From assembly GCF_009733845.1 (NCBI RefSeq), contig NZ_WNXZ01000002.1, positions 248,001 through 312,000 of the forward strand: a DNA stretch of 64,000 bases, given 5' to 3'. Numbering within the stretch: the first letter of the stretch is position 1; the number at the start of each line of letters is the position of its first letter. This document shows positions 17,148-26,549 of the stretch, piece after piece. The notes under the pieces are model-generated. The model saw nothing but the letters and a program-made list of their open reading frames with translations, was not told the DNA's origin and searched no databases. Origin of the DNA: Pseudactinotalea terrae. GTDB lineage: Bacteria > Actinomycetota > Actinomycetes > Actinomycetales > Beutenbergiaceae. The position numbers and the translations under genes were made by a program.

Positions 17148-19160
17148 ATGCGTCCTGAGCACCTCTCCCTGTTCCGTCAGCCCGGGCGACCGGCTGTCCA
17201 TCCCGACGGCACCTGGGCGGTGCTGCCGATCACCCGCACCGACGTCGAGGGCGACCGGTACGTCACCAACCTCTGGCGCCTCGAGCTGGCCTCGGGCGAG
17301 CTCAGCCAGCTCACCTACGGGACCTCCGACGGCTCGCCCGTCATCTCCCCGGACGGCCGCTGGGTGGCGTTCGTGCGCGGTGGTGAGGGCGCGAAGCCGC
17401 AGCTGGCGCTGATGTCGACGACCGGCGGTGAGCCGCGGCTCCTCACGGACCACGCGAGCGCGGTCTCGGGCCGGCCGGAGTTCTCGCCCGACTCGAGCCG
17501 GATCGCCTACACCTCCCGGATCGCGGAGAAGGGCCGGTACGGCACCGACAAGGAGGTCGGGCCGGGTGCCGAGGCGCCCCGGCTGATCACGGACTTCTCG
17601 TACCGCATCGACGGCCTCGGGTTCCGCCTCGACCGCCCGCAGCACGTGTTCGTCATCGAGGTGCCCGCACCCGCGGACCCGACCGCTGACATCCCCCAGA
17701 AGGAGAAGGACGACGACGGCGAGGACGAGGCTGCGCCGTCGGGTGCTGTCGTGACCACGGGGGTGGCGCCGATCCAGGTGACCACGGGCGAGCTGGGCCA
17801 CTACGGCCCGGTGTGGCTGGACGACCAGGAGCTGCTGGTGCGGCGCGACATCGTCGACGGCATGGCCTCGACGCTGCTGCGCGTCCCCGCGCAGCCGGGG
17901 GCGGAGGCCAGCGAGATCGAGACGCCGGGGGAGGGACCCGACGACGTCGCGGTCGGCCCCGACGGCACCATCTACCTGATGCTCGTGGACTACGGCGACG
18001 ACGGCTTCGACTTCATCGGCAAGTCCGCCGCGCTGTACCGGGGGAGGCTCGGGGACTCGGGCCTGAGCGACGTGGAGCGGCTGACCGACCCGACGACCGA
18101 GTCGCTCTCGGGTGCGGTGCTCACGCCGACGGCGCAGGGTGTGCTGCTCACGCGCGGGTACCAGGGCACCGTGCAGCTCGTGCGCTGGCACGACGGCGAG
18201 CTGGAGGTGCTCGTCGAGGGTGATCGCGAGGTCTTCGCGGCCGAGCCGGTGGGAGCCGACGGCTCGGTGCTGGTGATCAGCGCAGGTGTCGGGAGCATCG
18301 GCGACGCCTCGCTGCTGAGCGCCGACGGCACCGAGCGCCCGTTGACAGACCTGTCGGCGCGGCTGCGTGAGGAAGCGGGGCTGTTCGAGCCCGCCGAGCT
18401 GCGCGTGGCCGCCGACGACGGCTACCCGGTCCACGGCTGGGTCACCGTGCCCGCGGGCGAGGGCCCGCACCCGGTGCTGCTGCTCATCCACGGTGGCCCG
18501 TTCGCGGCCTACCAGCCGACGTTCTTCGACGAGGTGCAGACCTACACGGAGGCCGGCTACGCGGTGGTCTTCTGCAACCCGCGCGGTAGCGGCAGCTACG
18601 GGCAGGAGCACGGGCGCGCGATCATCGGCGGCTTCGGCCAGCGCGATGCAGCCGACGTGCTGCAGTTCCTCGAGGGGGCGCTCGCCGAGCACCCCGAGCT
18701 CGACGCCTCCCGCGTCGGCGTCATGGGTGGTTCCTACGGCGGCTACATGACGGCGTGGCTCACCACCCAGGACCACCGGTGGGCGGGCGCGATCGTCGAG
18801 CGCGGGTTCCTCGACCCGGTCAGCTTCGTGGGATCGAGCGACATCGGCTGGTTCTTCGGCATCAAGTACCTCGGCGAGGATGCCGACCTCGTGGCGGCGC
18901 AGAGCCCGATGGCGAGGATCTCGGAGGTCACGACCCCGACCCTGGTCATCCACTCGGAGCACGACTGGCGCTGCCCGGTGGAGCAAGGCCAGCGGTGGTA
19001 CGTGGGGCTCAAGCGTCAGGGAGTCCCCACCGAGCTGCTGCTGTTCCCCGGCGAGGGGCACGAGCTGTCCCGCTCGGGCAGCCCGAAGCACCGCATCGCG
19101 CGGTTCGAGCAAATCTTGCGCTGGTGGGAGACCCACCTGCCGGTCGCCGCGGCGGAGTGA
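17148..19160 (+). CDS. S9-family prolyl oligopeptidase-like peptidase
   Basis: A 670-residue serine peptidase of the prolyl oligopeptidase/acylaminoacyl-peptidase group. Residues 1-370 form a WD40/PD40-like beta-propeller with repeats such as SPVISPDGRWVAFVRGG and RPEFSPDSSRIAYTSRI. Residues 400-670 form an alpha/beta hydrolase with the nucleophile in GGSYGGY (Ser529), Asp606 (SEHDWRCP) and His638 (GEGHELSR). No signal peptide is seen, so it is probably cytoplasmic and trims short peptides. An acidic insertion (about 186-198) interrupts the propeller. It converges on the GntR gene, whose stop is 3 bases away. Confidence 0.93.
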   Translation: MRPEHLSLFRQPGRPAVHPDGTWAVLPITRTDVEGDRYVTNLWRLELASGELSQLTYGTSDGSPVISPDGRWVAFVRGGEGAKPQLALMSTTGGEPRLLTDHASAVSGRPEFSPDSSRIAYTSRIAEKGRYGTDKEVGPGAEAPRLITDFSYRIDGLGFRLDRPQHVFVIEVPAPADPTADIPQKEKDDDGEDEAAPSGAVVTTGVAPIQVTTGELGHYGPVWLDDQELLVRRDIVDGMASTLLRVPAQPGAEASEIETPGEGPDDVAVGPDGTIYLMLVDYGDDGFDFIGKSAALYRGRLGDSGLSDVERLTDPTTESLSGAVLTPTAQGVLLTRGYQGTVQLVRWHDGELEVLVEGDREVFAAEPVGADGSVLVISAGVGSIGDASLLSADGTERPLTDLSARLREEAGLFEPAELRVAADDGYPVHGWVTVPAGEGPHPVLLLIHGGPFAAYQPTFFDEVQTYTEAGYAVVFCNPRGSGSYGQEHGRAIIGGFGQRDAADVLQFLEGALAEHPELDASRVGVMGGSYGGYMTAWLTTQDHRWAGAIVERGFLDPVSFVGSSDIGWFFGIKYLGEDADLVAAQSPMARISEVTTPTLVIHSEHDWRCPVEQGQRWYVGLKRQGVPTELLLFPGEGHELSRSGSPKHRIARFEQILRWWETHLPVAAAE

Positions 19161-19163
19161 GCT

Positions 19164-19883
19164 TCAGAGGCTGACTGGGCGGGGGCGCGAGAGGAACACG
19201 ATCGTCTGGTCGCGCACTCGCAGGATGTGTGACTCCAGCGCCTCGCGGGCCCCCACCGCGTCACCGCGGTCGAGCGCGTCCACGACCGCCTGGTGCTCGG
19301 CGACCGAGCTGTCGAGGCGCTGCCGGTTGAGCGGCGCCTCGCGGCCGGCGCGGGTGACGTGGATGCTCAGGTCGAGCTCCTCGTGCAGCGCGATCAGCCG
19401 CGGGAGGCCGGACATCTGCACCAGCATCTTGTGGAAGCGGCTGTCGTTGTCGCGGAACGCCATGTACTGGTCGGGGTCGTCGACCACCCGGTCCGCAAGG
19501 TCGGACGCCTCCGTCACCAGGTCGTGGAGAGCTGCGGGCGCCCGGTAGGTCTCCTGCTCGGTGAAGCGGCGCAGGCTGTGCGACTCGATCATGAGGCGCA
19601 GGTCGAACAGCTCGTAGAGCGAGGTCGGTGAGGGGACCGCCACCGTGAAGCCCACCGACGGGTCGTAGGACAGCAGCCCCCGCTCGTGCAGCCGGCTCAC
19701 CGCACTACGCACCGGAGTCCGGCTCATGCCGAGCACACGCGCGAACTCCCGGATCGGCACCGGCGTGCCGGGCTGTGGGTGCGTCTCGGTCAGCCAGGTC
19801 ACCAGGGCCTGGTGCGCCGAGCTCTCCAGCGACGTCTCCGCCGTCGCGGCTCTGGCCGTCGTGCCGTTCACCGTCGCAGTCAC
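19164..19883 (-). CDS. GntR-family (FCD-type) regulator of the aldolase/ABC operon
   Basis: A 239-residue regulator with an N-terminal winged helix (VPIREFARVLGMSRTPVRSAVSRLHERGLL, about 42-71, split here only by reading order) and an FCD ligand domain of six helices. The domain holds the metal- and ligand-binding residues expected for the family (RDNDSRFHKML, EHQAVVDAL, ALESHIL). FCD regulators usually sense carboxylates or sugar acids, which fits the adjacent aldolase. The GTG start at 19883 has AGAAGG about 6 bases upstream. It diverges from the operon starting at 20070 and probably controls it through palindromes in the 186-base gap. Confidence 0.9.
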   Translation of the reverse strand: MTATVNGTTARAATAETSLESSAHQALVTWLTETHPQPGTPVPIREFARVLGMSRTPVRSAVSRLHERGLLSYDPSVGFTVAVPSPTSLYELFDLRLMIESHSLRRFTEQETYRAPAALHDLVTEASDLADRVVDDPDQYMAFRDNDSRFHKMLVQMSGLPRLIALHEELDLSIHVTRAGREAPLNRQRLDSSVAEHQAVVDALDRGDAVGAREALESHILRVRDQTIVFLSRPRPVSL

Positions 19884-19963
19884 GTCGGCCTTCTTTCTCG
19901 TCGCGCGTGCAGGCCGGTCACCCTACTGCGACCGGGCAGCGGTGTCACCACGCTGCGCGCACG

Positions 19964-19973
19964 ATGGTATGCC
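19964..19973. promoter_or_regulatory. Candidate GntR operator 1
   Basis: TGGTATGCCA is a near-perfect palindrome matching the TGGTnnnCCA-type sites of FCD GntR regulators. It lies between the two divergent genes. Confidence 0.5.
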
Positions 19974-20034
19974 ACCAGCCGACCAGGAATCGGCGCGCCA
20001 CACGCCGCGTGCTGCATATCTGCCCATGCCTGGC

Positions 20035-20063
20035 TTGACATGTTCCAGCCGAAGGGGTCTACT
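20035..20063 (+). promoter_or_regulatory. Sigma-A promoter of the aldolase/ABC operon
   Basis: A consensus TTGACA (20035-20040) is followed by a 17-base spacer and TCTACT (20058-20063). The ATG at 20070 is 6 bases beyond, so transcription should begin at or next to the start codon. Confidence 0.75.
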
Positions 20064-20069
20064 ACCTGC

Positions 20070-21044
20070 ATGCCACTGGCATTCACATCGATGACGATCA
20101 GGTCCCCCGAGCTGCGAGGGGTGTTCCCGCCCGTGCTCCTGCCGATGACGGGGGCGGGGGCGGTCGACACCGCGTCGCTCGGTCGGCTGGTCAGCCACCT
20201 CCTGGACGGCGGGGTGCACGGCCTCTGGGTCAACGGCACCACGGGGGAGTTCTACGGGCTCGACCCCGAGGCGCGCACCGGAGCCGTGCGCGAGTTCGTC
20301 CAGGCCGTCGACGGCAGGGTGCCGGTCGTGGCGCACGTCGGCGACACGTCCACCGCGCTCGCGGTGCGGCATGCCAGGGACGCGATCGCGGCCGGTGCGC
20401 ACCACCTCGCCGTGCTGGCTCCCTACCTCGTGGGCTTCACCCAGGGCGAGCTGAAGGATCATCTCCGTGCCATCGCCGATGCCGCGGAGCGCCCCGTGCT
20501 CGCCTACAACCTGCCGCAGTTCGCGCCGGTCGGGCTCAGCATCGACTCGATCGTCGAGCTGGCGGCCGAGGGTGTGGTGTGCGGTGCCAAGGACAGCAGC
20601 TCGGACGTGGTGTGGTTCCGCCAGCTGGCCCGGCGGCTGCGTGAGGCCGAGCTGCCGATCGCGCTGCTGACCGGCGGCTCGAGCGTCGCCGACATCGGCT
20701 ACATGCTCGGCGCCGTCGGTTCTGTCAGCTCGCTCGCCAACGTCGCTCCTCGCCATCTCGTGCGCCAGCACGCGGCGGCCGAGGCCCAGGACTGGAGCCA
20801 GGTTCTCAGCTGTCAGGAGCAGAGCGAAGAGCTCATCGCACTGCTCCGCCCGCCGGGTGTCCTGGTGACGCCCGGTCTGACCATGGCTGCCTTCAAGTCC
20901 GTGCTGGCGGACATGGGAGTCATCGCATCGGAGGTGTCTGCAGCACCGCAGGCACCGTTGTCCGCCGAGGCACGTCAGCACCTCGCGGAGCGTGCGCTAC
21001 CACTGCTGCGCCGCCTCGAGCACGACGCCCTCGTCGGCGTCTGA
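20070..21044 (+). CDS. DapA/NanA-family class I aldolase
   Basis: A 324-residue TIM-barrel enzyme of the dihydrodipicolinate synthase/N-acetylneuraminate lyase family. The pyruvate-binding motif GTTGEF is at 56-61, the catalytic Tyr is Tyr146 (AYNLPQ) and the Schiff-base Lys is Lys174 (CGAKDSSS). Family members cleave or form 2-oxo acids with pyruvate. Next to a sugar importer and glycan enzymes, cleavage of a sugar-derived 2-keto-3-deoxy or ulosonic acid is more likely than lysine synthesis. The ATG at 20070 is set by the consensus promoter ending 6 bases before it; an ATG at 20091 is the alternative. Confidence 0.88.
   Translation: MPLAFTSMTIRSPELRGVFPPVLLPMTGAGAVDTASLGRLVSHLLDGGVHGLWVNGTTGEFYGLDPEARTGAVREFVQAVDGRVPVVAHVGDTSTALAVRHARDAIAAGAHHLAVLAPYLVGFTQGELKDHLRAIADAAERPVLAYNLPQFAPVGLSIDSIVELAAEGVVCGAKDSSSDVVWFRQLARRLREAELPIALLTGGSSVADIGYMLGAVGSVSSLANVAPRHLVRQHAAAEAQDWSQVLSCQEQSEELIALLRPPGVLVTPGLTMAAFKSVLADMGVIASEVSAAPQAPLSAEARQHLAERALPLLRRLEHDALVGV
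20071..20081. promoter_or_regulatory. Candidate GntR operator 2 at the transcription start
   Basis: TGCCACTGGCA, a perfect 5+1+5 palindrome, sits on the predicted +1 and the first codons of the aldolase gene. A regulator bound here would block initiation. Confidence 0.45.
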
Positions 21045-21092
21045 CCGCCGACCCTCCCGGTCGGTTCATCCCCTCACCACGACAGGAGAACG

Positions 21093-23105
21093 ATGATGTT
21101 TCCCCATGCCTCGAAGAGCCGTGGCACCAACACGATCAGCAGGCGATCGTTGCTGCTGGGCGGAACCGGACTAGCAGCGGTGACCCTCGCCGGGTGCTCG
21201 TTCTTCGAGACCGACCCAGCGGGTAGCGATGACGGAGTCGGGTCGACCGGACCCAAGGGGCCCGAAGCGCCGTCGCTCGCCGCGCAGGTGGAGGCCGGCG
21301 AGCTCCCTCCCGTCGAGGAGCGGCTGCCGAGCAACCCTCTCGTCGTCGAGCCACATGCCGAGATCGGCCAGTACGGCGGCACCTGGCGATCGGCCATCGT
21401 GACCGAGGAAGACCGCACCTGGCTGACGCAGGCGATCGGCTACGAGCCCTTGATCCGGTGGATCCCCGAGTGGACCGGCGCTCCGGGCACGAGCGAGATC
21501 ATCCCGAACATCGCCGAGAAGTTCGAGGAGCTGGAAGGAGGCAAGGTCTTCCAGTTCACGCTGCGCGAGGGGATGAAGTGGTCGGACGGCGAGCCTCTCA
21601 CCGCCGAGGACTTCCGCTTCCGCTTCGAGGACATCGGGCTCAACCCCGAGCTGCACCCCGGAGGCTTCTACGGACTCTTCACGAACCCGAACGACGAGGA
21701 CAAGCCCGGCCGGTTCGAGAGCGACGGGAACGTCATCCGTTACGTCTTCGACGAGCCCAAGCCCGGGTTCCTCGAAGAGCTCGCAGCGAACCGCGACATG
21801 TGCATCCCCAAGCACTACCTGCAGCAGTTCCACCCCGACCACAACCCCGACCTCGACGCGTTGGTCGAGGAGGCTGGATTCACCGACTGGACGCAGCTCT
21901 GGGAGGCCAAGAACGAGCCGTTCACCAATGTCGAGATGCCCTCGCTCCACCCGTGGAAGCTGACGGCCGCCCTCGGTGACGGGAGCTACGTCACGGCCGA
22001 GCGCAACCCGTACTACTGGAAGGTCGATCCTGACGGCAGCCAGCTGCCCTACGTCGACTCCATCCGTTGCGAGATCGTGCAGGACATCGAGGTCGAGCTG
22101 CTGAAGATCACCAACGGCGAGCTCGACATGCAGATGCGCAACTTCGCCACGGTCCGGAACCTCCCGGTTGTCGCGGATGCACGTGAGCGCGGGGACTACC
22201 GGATGTTCACGGTGGGGCCGCAGAGCCCGAACGCCATGGTCATCGGCTTCAACCAGACGATGGACGACGCCCGGTTGCGATCGATCTACTCGAACCGCGA
22301 CTTCCGCGTCGGTCTGTCCTACGCCATGAACCGTGACCGGATCATCGAGACGGTGTACGCCGGGCAGACCAAGCCGTGGCAGTGCGCCCCTCGCGAGGAG
22401 CATCCCGCGTACAACGAGGAGCTGGCCACCCAGTACCTCGAGTACTCGGTCGACAAGGCCAACGAGGCGCTCGATGCCTCCGGCTTCACGGAGCGAGACG
22501 GCGACGGGTTCCGCATGGCCGAGGGCAAGCGGATCACGGTCACGGTGCTGGTGCCTTCGACGTTCCCCGACCACATCGACGCCTTCGAGCTGATCAAGCA
22601 GGACTGGGCAGAGGTCGGTGTCGACACGAACGTGAGCGTGCTCGCCGAGACGCTGTACTGGGAGCGTGTCGAGGCCAACCTGGCCGAGGCCTCGACCTGG
22701 ACCAGCGGCGGCTTCGAGATCCGTGCGACCCAGGGCTCGAACCACTACTACGTGCCGTCCAACCCCCGCGGTGCCTCGCGTTACGGCAACAAGTGGGCGC
22801 TCTGGTACCGCGGTGAGCTCTCGGAGGAGCCACCGGCCGAGGTCAAGCGTCAGCTCGAGCTCTTCGACCAGATGCGCAACACCTATGACTCCGACGAGGC
22901 CACGGCGCTGGCCGTGGAGATCCTCGAGATCACGAAGGAGCAGTTCTACTACATCGGTGTCTGCACCGAGGCCGATGGCTACGGCATCGTGAAGAACGAC
23001 TTCGCCACCAACGTGCCGGAGTTCATCCCGGGCTCGAACGGCTACCAGCCGCCGGGACCGACGAACCCGGAGCAGTACTTCTTCACGACTGCGTCGGACG
23101 CCTGA
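21093..23105 (+). CDS. Family-5 ABC substrate-binding lipoprotein (Opp/Dpp type)
   Basis: The extracytoplasmic receptor of the importer encoded by the next four genes. The 670-residue protein has a twin-arginine signal with SRRSLLLGG and a lipobox LAGC (Cys35), so it is probably Tat-exported and lipid-anchored. The body has family-5 blocks: FTLREGMKWSDGEPLTAED, YVTAERNPYYWKVDPDG and LSYAMNRDRII. Family 5 binds peptides, nickel or oligosaccharides. The neighbouring glycan enzymes favour an oligosaccharide. GGAG lies 5-8 bases before the tandem ATGs at 21093/21096. A hairpin separates it from the permease genes. Confidence 0.92.
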   Translation: MMFPHASKSRGTNTISRRSLLLGGTGLAAVTLAGCSFFETDPAGSDDGVGSTGPKGPEAPSLAAQVEAGELPPVEERLPSNPLVVEPHAEIGQYGGTWRSAIVTEEDRTWLTQAIGYEPLIRWIPEWTGAPGTSEIIPNIAEKFEELEGGKVFQFTLREGMKWSDGEPLTAEDFRFRFEDIGLNPELHPGGFYGLFTNPNDEDKPGRFESDGNVIRYVFDEPKPGFLEELAANRDMCIPKHYLQQFHPDHNPDLDALVEEAGFTDWTQLWEAKNEPFTNVEMPSLHPWKLTAALGDGSYVTAERNPYYWKVDPDGSQLPYVDSIRCEIVQDIEVELLKITNGELDMQMRNFATVRNLPVVADARERGDYRMFTVGPQSPNAMVIGFNQTMDDARLRSIYSNRDFRVGLSYAMNRDRIIETVYAGQTKPWQCAPREEHPAYNEELATQYLEYSVDKANEALDASGFTERDGDGFRMAEGKRITVTVLVPSTFPDHIDAFELIKQDWAEVGVDTNVSVLAETLYWERVEANLAEASTWTSGGFEIRATQGSNHYYVPSNPRGASRYGNKWALWYRGELSEEPPAEVKRQLELFDQMRNTYDSDEATALAVEILEITKEQFYYIGVCTEADGYGIVKNDFATNVPEFIPGSNGYQPPGPTNPEQYFFTTASDA

Positions 23106-23121
23106 GGTCACGACAGTCCTG

Positions 23122-23157
23122 CACGCAGCGGCGCGGTCCCAGTCGCGCCGCTGCGTG
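23122..23157 (+). promoter_or_regulatory. 14-bp hairpin between binding protein and permease genes
   Basis: A perfect 14-pair stem (left arm CACGCAGCGGCGCG) with an 8-base loop lies 16 bases after the binding-protein stop. No T-run follows. Such hairpins often protect the upstream mRNA or attenuate read-through, giving more receptor than permease. Confidence 0.75.
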
Positions 23158-23221
23158 ACCACCCGTCTCAGCGCCCGCGGGCCGGGCAAGCCACAGACCG
23201 ATCGATCGGAGGGACTTCGTC

Positions 23222-24220
23222 ATGGGCAGGTACATGCTTCGGCGCGTAGGCCTCATGCTCGTCACCCTGCTCGCCATCTCCTTCGTGACCTTCTGGATCA
23301 TCCAGCTGCCTCCTGGCGACTACGTCTCGACCCTCGTCGCTCAGGCCGAGGCGCGCGGCGAAGTCATCAGCCCGGAGCGGATGGCGGCGATGCGCGCACG
23401 CTACGGGTTGGACGACTCGTTCCTCGTGCAGTACTGGAACTGGATCAGCAACATCATCTTCCGCGGCGACTTCGGTGACTCCTTCGCCTGGAACCGACCG
23501 GTCTCGACGCTGATCTGGGACCGTGTCGGGCTGTCGTTCTTCCTGTCTGTGAGCACGCTGCTGATGGTGTGGGCGATCTCGTTCCCGATCGGCATCTACT
23601 CCGCCGTCAAGCAGTACTCGCCCGGCGACTACGTGGCCACGTTCTTCGGATTCGTCGGCATGGCGATCCCGGAGTTCATGCTCGCGCTCGTCTTCATGTG
23701 GATCGGCGTCAAATACTTCGGCCAGAGCGCGGGCGGCCTGTTCTCACCGGAGTACGTCGACGCGGCATGGAACATCGGCAAGCTGATGGACCTGTTCTCG
23801 CACCTGTGGTTGCCGGTGCTGATCATCGGCATCTCGGGCACCGCGGGCCTCATCCGCATCACGCGCGCCAACCTGCTGGACGAGCTCTACAAGCCGTACG
23901 TCATCACCGCGCGTGCCAAGGGGCTGCCGGAGTGGAAGCTGCTGCTCAAGTACCCGGTGCGGATGTCCCTGAGCCCGTTCTTCAGCACGGTCGGCTGGCT
24001 CCTGCCCGGACTGATCAGCGGCGAGACGATCATCTCGATCGTGCTCAGCCTGCCGACCACGGGTCCGCTGCTCTACGGGGCGACGCTCAGTCAGGACATG
24101 TACCTCGTCGGCAGCTTCATCCTCATCCTGAGTGCGCTGACCGTGGTCGGGACCCTGCTGAGCGACCTCGCCCTCGCGTGGTGGGACCCCCGCATCCGAC
24201 GTAGCTACCAGGGGAGCTGA
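23222..24220 (+). CDS. ABC importer permease 1 (DppB-like)
   Basis: A 332-residue inner-membrane permease with about six helices and a long extracytoplasmic loop after helix 1. The family-5 N-terminal signature MGRYMLRRVGLMLVTLLAIS and the EAA loop ITARAKGLPEWKLLLKYPVR, which docks the ATPases, are visible. GGAG precedes the ATG. It heads the permease-ATPase block, 6 bases before permease 2. Confidence 0.93.
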   Translation: MGRYMLRRVGLMLVTLLAISFVTFWIIQLPPGDYVSTLVAQAEARGEVISPERMAAMRARYGLDDSFLVQYWNWISNIIFRGDFGDSFAWNRPVSTLIWDRVGLSFFLSVSTLLMVWAISFPIGIYSAVKQYSPGDYVATFFGFVGMAIPEFMLALVFMWIGVKYFGQSAGGLFSPEYVDAAWNIGKLMDLFSHLWLPVLIIGISGTAGLIRITRANLLDELYKPYVITARAKGLPEWKLLLKYPVRMSLSPFFSTVGWLLPGLISGETIISIVLSLPTTGPLLYGATLSQDMYLVGSFILILSALTVVGTLLSDLALAWWDPRIRRSYQGS

Positions 24221-24226
24221 CCGACC

Positions 24227-25435
24227 ATGCAGGAGCTTGAGAACCAGCTCGAGAGCCGGAGCGGCGGCGCTGCCTCCGCGCTCGACGACCGGCCCACGCC
24301 GGATCCGGCGCCCGCCGGTGGCGCGCCACGCAAGGGCAGGAGGCGGACCAAGGACACCGCACGCGGCACGGCGTCGCAGTGGACCCTGATCTGGAAGAGG
24401 TTCCGCCGGCACAAGATCGCCTACGTCTCGGTCTGGGTCGTCGTCGCGATCTACCTGGTCGTCGCGTTCGCCGAGGTGCTGGCACCGAGCACGCCCGCGC
24501 ACCAGAACGCGACCTACACCTACGCGCCCCCGCAACAGCTGCACGTCTACCACGAGACCGAGGGCTGGGGGCTCTACGTCCACGGCTTCATCGTCGAGCG
24601 CAACGAGGAGACGTTCGCCAACGAGTTCGAGGTCGACGAGTCGTCCTACATCCCGGTCGGTCTCTTCGTCGACGGCGAGGAGTACACGATGTGGGGGTTG
24701 TTCCCGATGAACACCCACCTCATCGCAGCCGAGAACCCGGAGGACCCGTTCTACCTGTGGGGTGCGGACCGAGCGGGGCGCGACCTGCTGACACGGGTCA
24801 TCTACGGCTCACGGGTCTCGCTGTCGATCGGTCTGGTCGGCGTGGCGCTCAGCCTGATCCTCGGCATCGCGCTCGGTGGCATCTCCGGCTACTACGGCGG
24901 CAAGCCGGACACGATCATCCAGAGGCTCATCGAGTTCCTGATGTCGATCCCGACCATGCCGCTGTGGCTCGCGTTGTCAGCGGCGATACCGACATCGTGG
25001 GGGCCGCTGCAACGCTACTTCGCGATCACCGCGATCCTCTCCGTGCTCGGGTGGACCGGCATGGCCAGACAGGTCCGCGGCAGGTTCCTGTCCTTGCGCG
25101 AAGAGGACTTCATCATGGCGGCGCAGCTCGACGGCGCCAGCAAGCCCCGGATCATCTTCCGGCACATGGTGCCCTCGTTCTCGAGCCACCTGATCGCCTC
25201 GCTCACGATGTCGGTACCCGGGATGATCCTGGGTGAGACAGCGCTGAGCTTCCTCGGACTGGGGCTGCAGTCGCCCGCGGTCAGCTGGGGCGTGCTGCTC
25301 CAGGACGCCCAGAACCTCCGGACGATCGAGACGTCGCCGTGGCTGATGCTGCCGGGGCTCGCCCTGTTCGTCACGGTCTTGTCCATGAACTTCGTCGGAG
25401 ATGGATTGCGCGATGCAGCAGACCCGTACAAGTGA
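24227..25435 (+). CDS. ABC importer permease 2 (DppC-like)
   Basis: A 402-residue permease. A hydrophilic, basic N-terminal region of about 55 residues precedes the first helix (IAYVSVWVVVAIYLVVAFAE). A periplasmic insert of about 100 residues follows, then the core helices and the EAA loop IMAAQLDGASKPRIIFRHM. The conserved DRAGRDLLTRVIYGSRVSL motif is typical of DppC-type subunits. The large insert between helix 1 and that motif is longer than in dipeptide permeases and may suit a bulkier ligand. It overlaps the first ATPase gene. Confidence 0.92.
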   Translation: MQELENQLESRSGGAASALDDRPTPDPAPAGGAPRKGRRRTKDTARGTASQWTLIWKRFRRHKIAYVSVWVVVAIYLVVAFAEVLAPSTPAHQNATYTYAPPQQLHVYHETEGWGLYVHGFIVERNEETFANEFEVDESSYIPVGLFVDGEEYTMWGLFPMNTHLIAAENPEDPFYLWGADRAGRDLLTRVIYGSRVSLSIGLVGVALSLILGIALGGISGYYGGKPDTIIQRLIEFLMSIPTMPLWLALSAAIPTSWGPLQRYFAITAILSVLGWTGMARQVRGRFLSLREEDFIMAAQLDGASKPRIIFRHMVPSFSSHLIASLTMSVPGMILGETALSFLGLGLQSPAVSWGVLLQDAQNLRTIETSPWLMLPGLALFVTVLSMNFVGDGLRDAADPYK

Positions 25436-26549
25436 GCCGACGGGGCGTCGCGTCCTCGACACCGACGCACCGTACGTGCTCGACGTGCGCGACGTGCGCA
25501 CCGAGTTCCAGCTCGAGGACGGCGTGGTGGGAGCCGTCGAGGGTGTGACGCTCCAGGTCCGCCGAGGCGAGACCCTTGCCGTCGTCGGGGAGTCCGGCTG
25601 CGGCAAGAGCGTCATGGCTCGTTCGATCCTGCAGCTGGTCGACAGGCCCGGCAAGATCGTGGGCGGCCAGGTGTGGGTGCCGGTGCCACCGATCGATCCC
25701 GAGACCGCCAAGCGGCGTCGAGGGCTCTTCTCACGCAAGAAGGCCCCGACGATCCCGGTCGTCACCGACCCCGACGCGCCCGAGGGCATGGTCGATCTGC
25801 TGGCCTCCGACCCGGAGATCCTCCGCGCCGTGCGCGGCAAGCGGATCTCCATGGTGTTCCAGGAGCCGATGACCTCGCTGTCCGCGGTACACAAGGTCGG
25901 CGACCAGATCGCCGAGACGATCCTGCTGCACGAGCCGGTCACCACGGAGGACGCCCGCAAGCGTGCGATCGAGCTGCTGCGCAGGGTCGGCATCGCCGCG
26001 CCCGAGAAGCGCGTGGACGCCTACCCCTTCGAGCTCAGTGGGGGCATGCGGCAGCGCGTGATGATCGCGATGGCGCTCGCGTGCGACCCCGAGCTGCTGA
26101 TCGCGGACGAGCCGACCACGGCCCTCGACGTGACCACGCAGGCGCAGATCCTGGAGCTGCTGAAGTCGCTGCGCGACGAGACCGGGATGGCGATCATGAT
26201 CATCACCCACGACCTGGGCGTCGCCGCCCAGCTCGCCGACTCGATCGCGGTGATGTACCTGGGCAACGTCGTGGAGTACGGCGACCTCGCCGAGGTCTTC
26301 CGCCACCCGAAGCACCCCTACACCCGCGCGCTGCTGGCGTCGGTGCCGAAGCTCGGTCAGAGCCGCGGCCGCCGCCTCGAGCCGGTGCGAGGGATGGTGC
26401 CGCACCCGTTCGCGCGGCCCAGTGGATGCACGTTCCGGGATCGCTGCGACTTCGCACAGATCGGCCGCTGCGACGTGGCGCCACCCCCGCTGCTCCGTGA
26501 CGACGACGGCCACGAGGTCCGCTGCGTGCTGTACGAGGAGGAGCGATGA
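25413..26549 (+). CDS. ABC importer ATPase 1 (DppD-like)
   Basis: A 378-residue nucleotide-binding subunit. Walker A is GESGCGKS (59-66), the signature LSGGMRQRV, Walker [13 protein letters not shown] and the H-loop IITHDLG. The C-terminal family-5 extension carries CTFRDRC and further cysteines (oligopeptide/dipeptide C-terminal domain). An insertion of about 45 residues lies between Walker A and the Q-loop ([16 protein letters not shown]), rich in Lys/Arg and unusual for the family. I chose the ATG at 25413 because GGAG lies about 10 bases upstream; an ATG at 25401 is possible. It overlaps permease 2 by 23 bases. Confidence 0.92.
   Translation: MQQTRTSEPTGRRVLDTDAPYVLDVRDVRTEFQLEDGVVGAVEGVTLQVRRGETLAVVGESGCGKSVMARSILQLVDRPGKIVGGQVWVPVPPIDPETAKRRRGLFSRKKAPTIPVVTDPDAPEGMVDLLASDPEILRAVRGKRISMVFQEPMTSLSAVHKVGDQIAETILLHEPVTTEDARKRAIELLRRVGIAAPEKRVDAYPFELSGGMRQRVMIAMALACDPELLIADEPTTALDVTTQAQILELLKSLRDETGMAIMIITHDLGVAAQLADSIAVMYLGNVVEYGDLAEVFRHPKHPYTRALLASVPKLGQSRGRRLEPVRGMVPHPFARPSGCTFRDRCDFAQIGRCDVAPPPLLRDDDGHEVRCVLYEEER

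Noticed and set aside
159-19136. Long open frames opposite or out of phase with genes (for example 159-1610, 2358-4013, 5631-7265, 15175-16941, 17115-19136)
   Set aside because: Their predicted products are low-complexity, Arg/Ala/Gly-rich strings expected from the other frames of GC-rich genes, and each overlaps a gene with clear family motifs.
20070-21044. Lysine-pathway DapA
   Set aside because: It leads a transporter/glycan-enzyme operon facing an FCD-GntR regulator, which does not fit housekeeping lysine synthesis; kept only as a family-level call.
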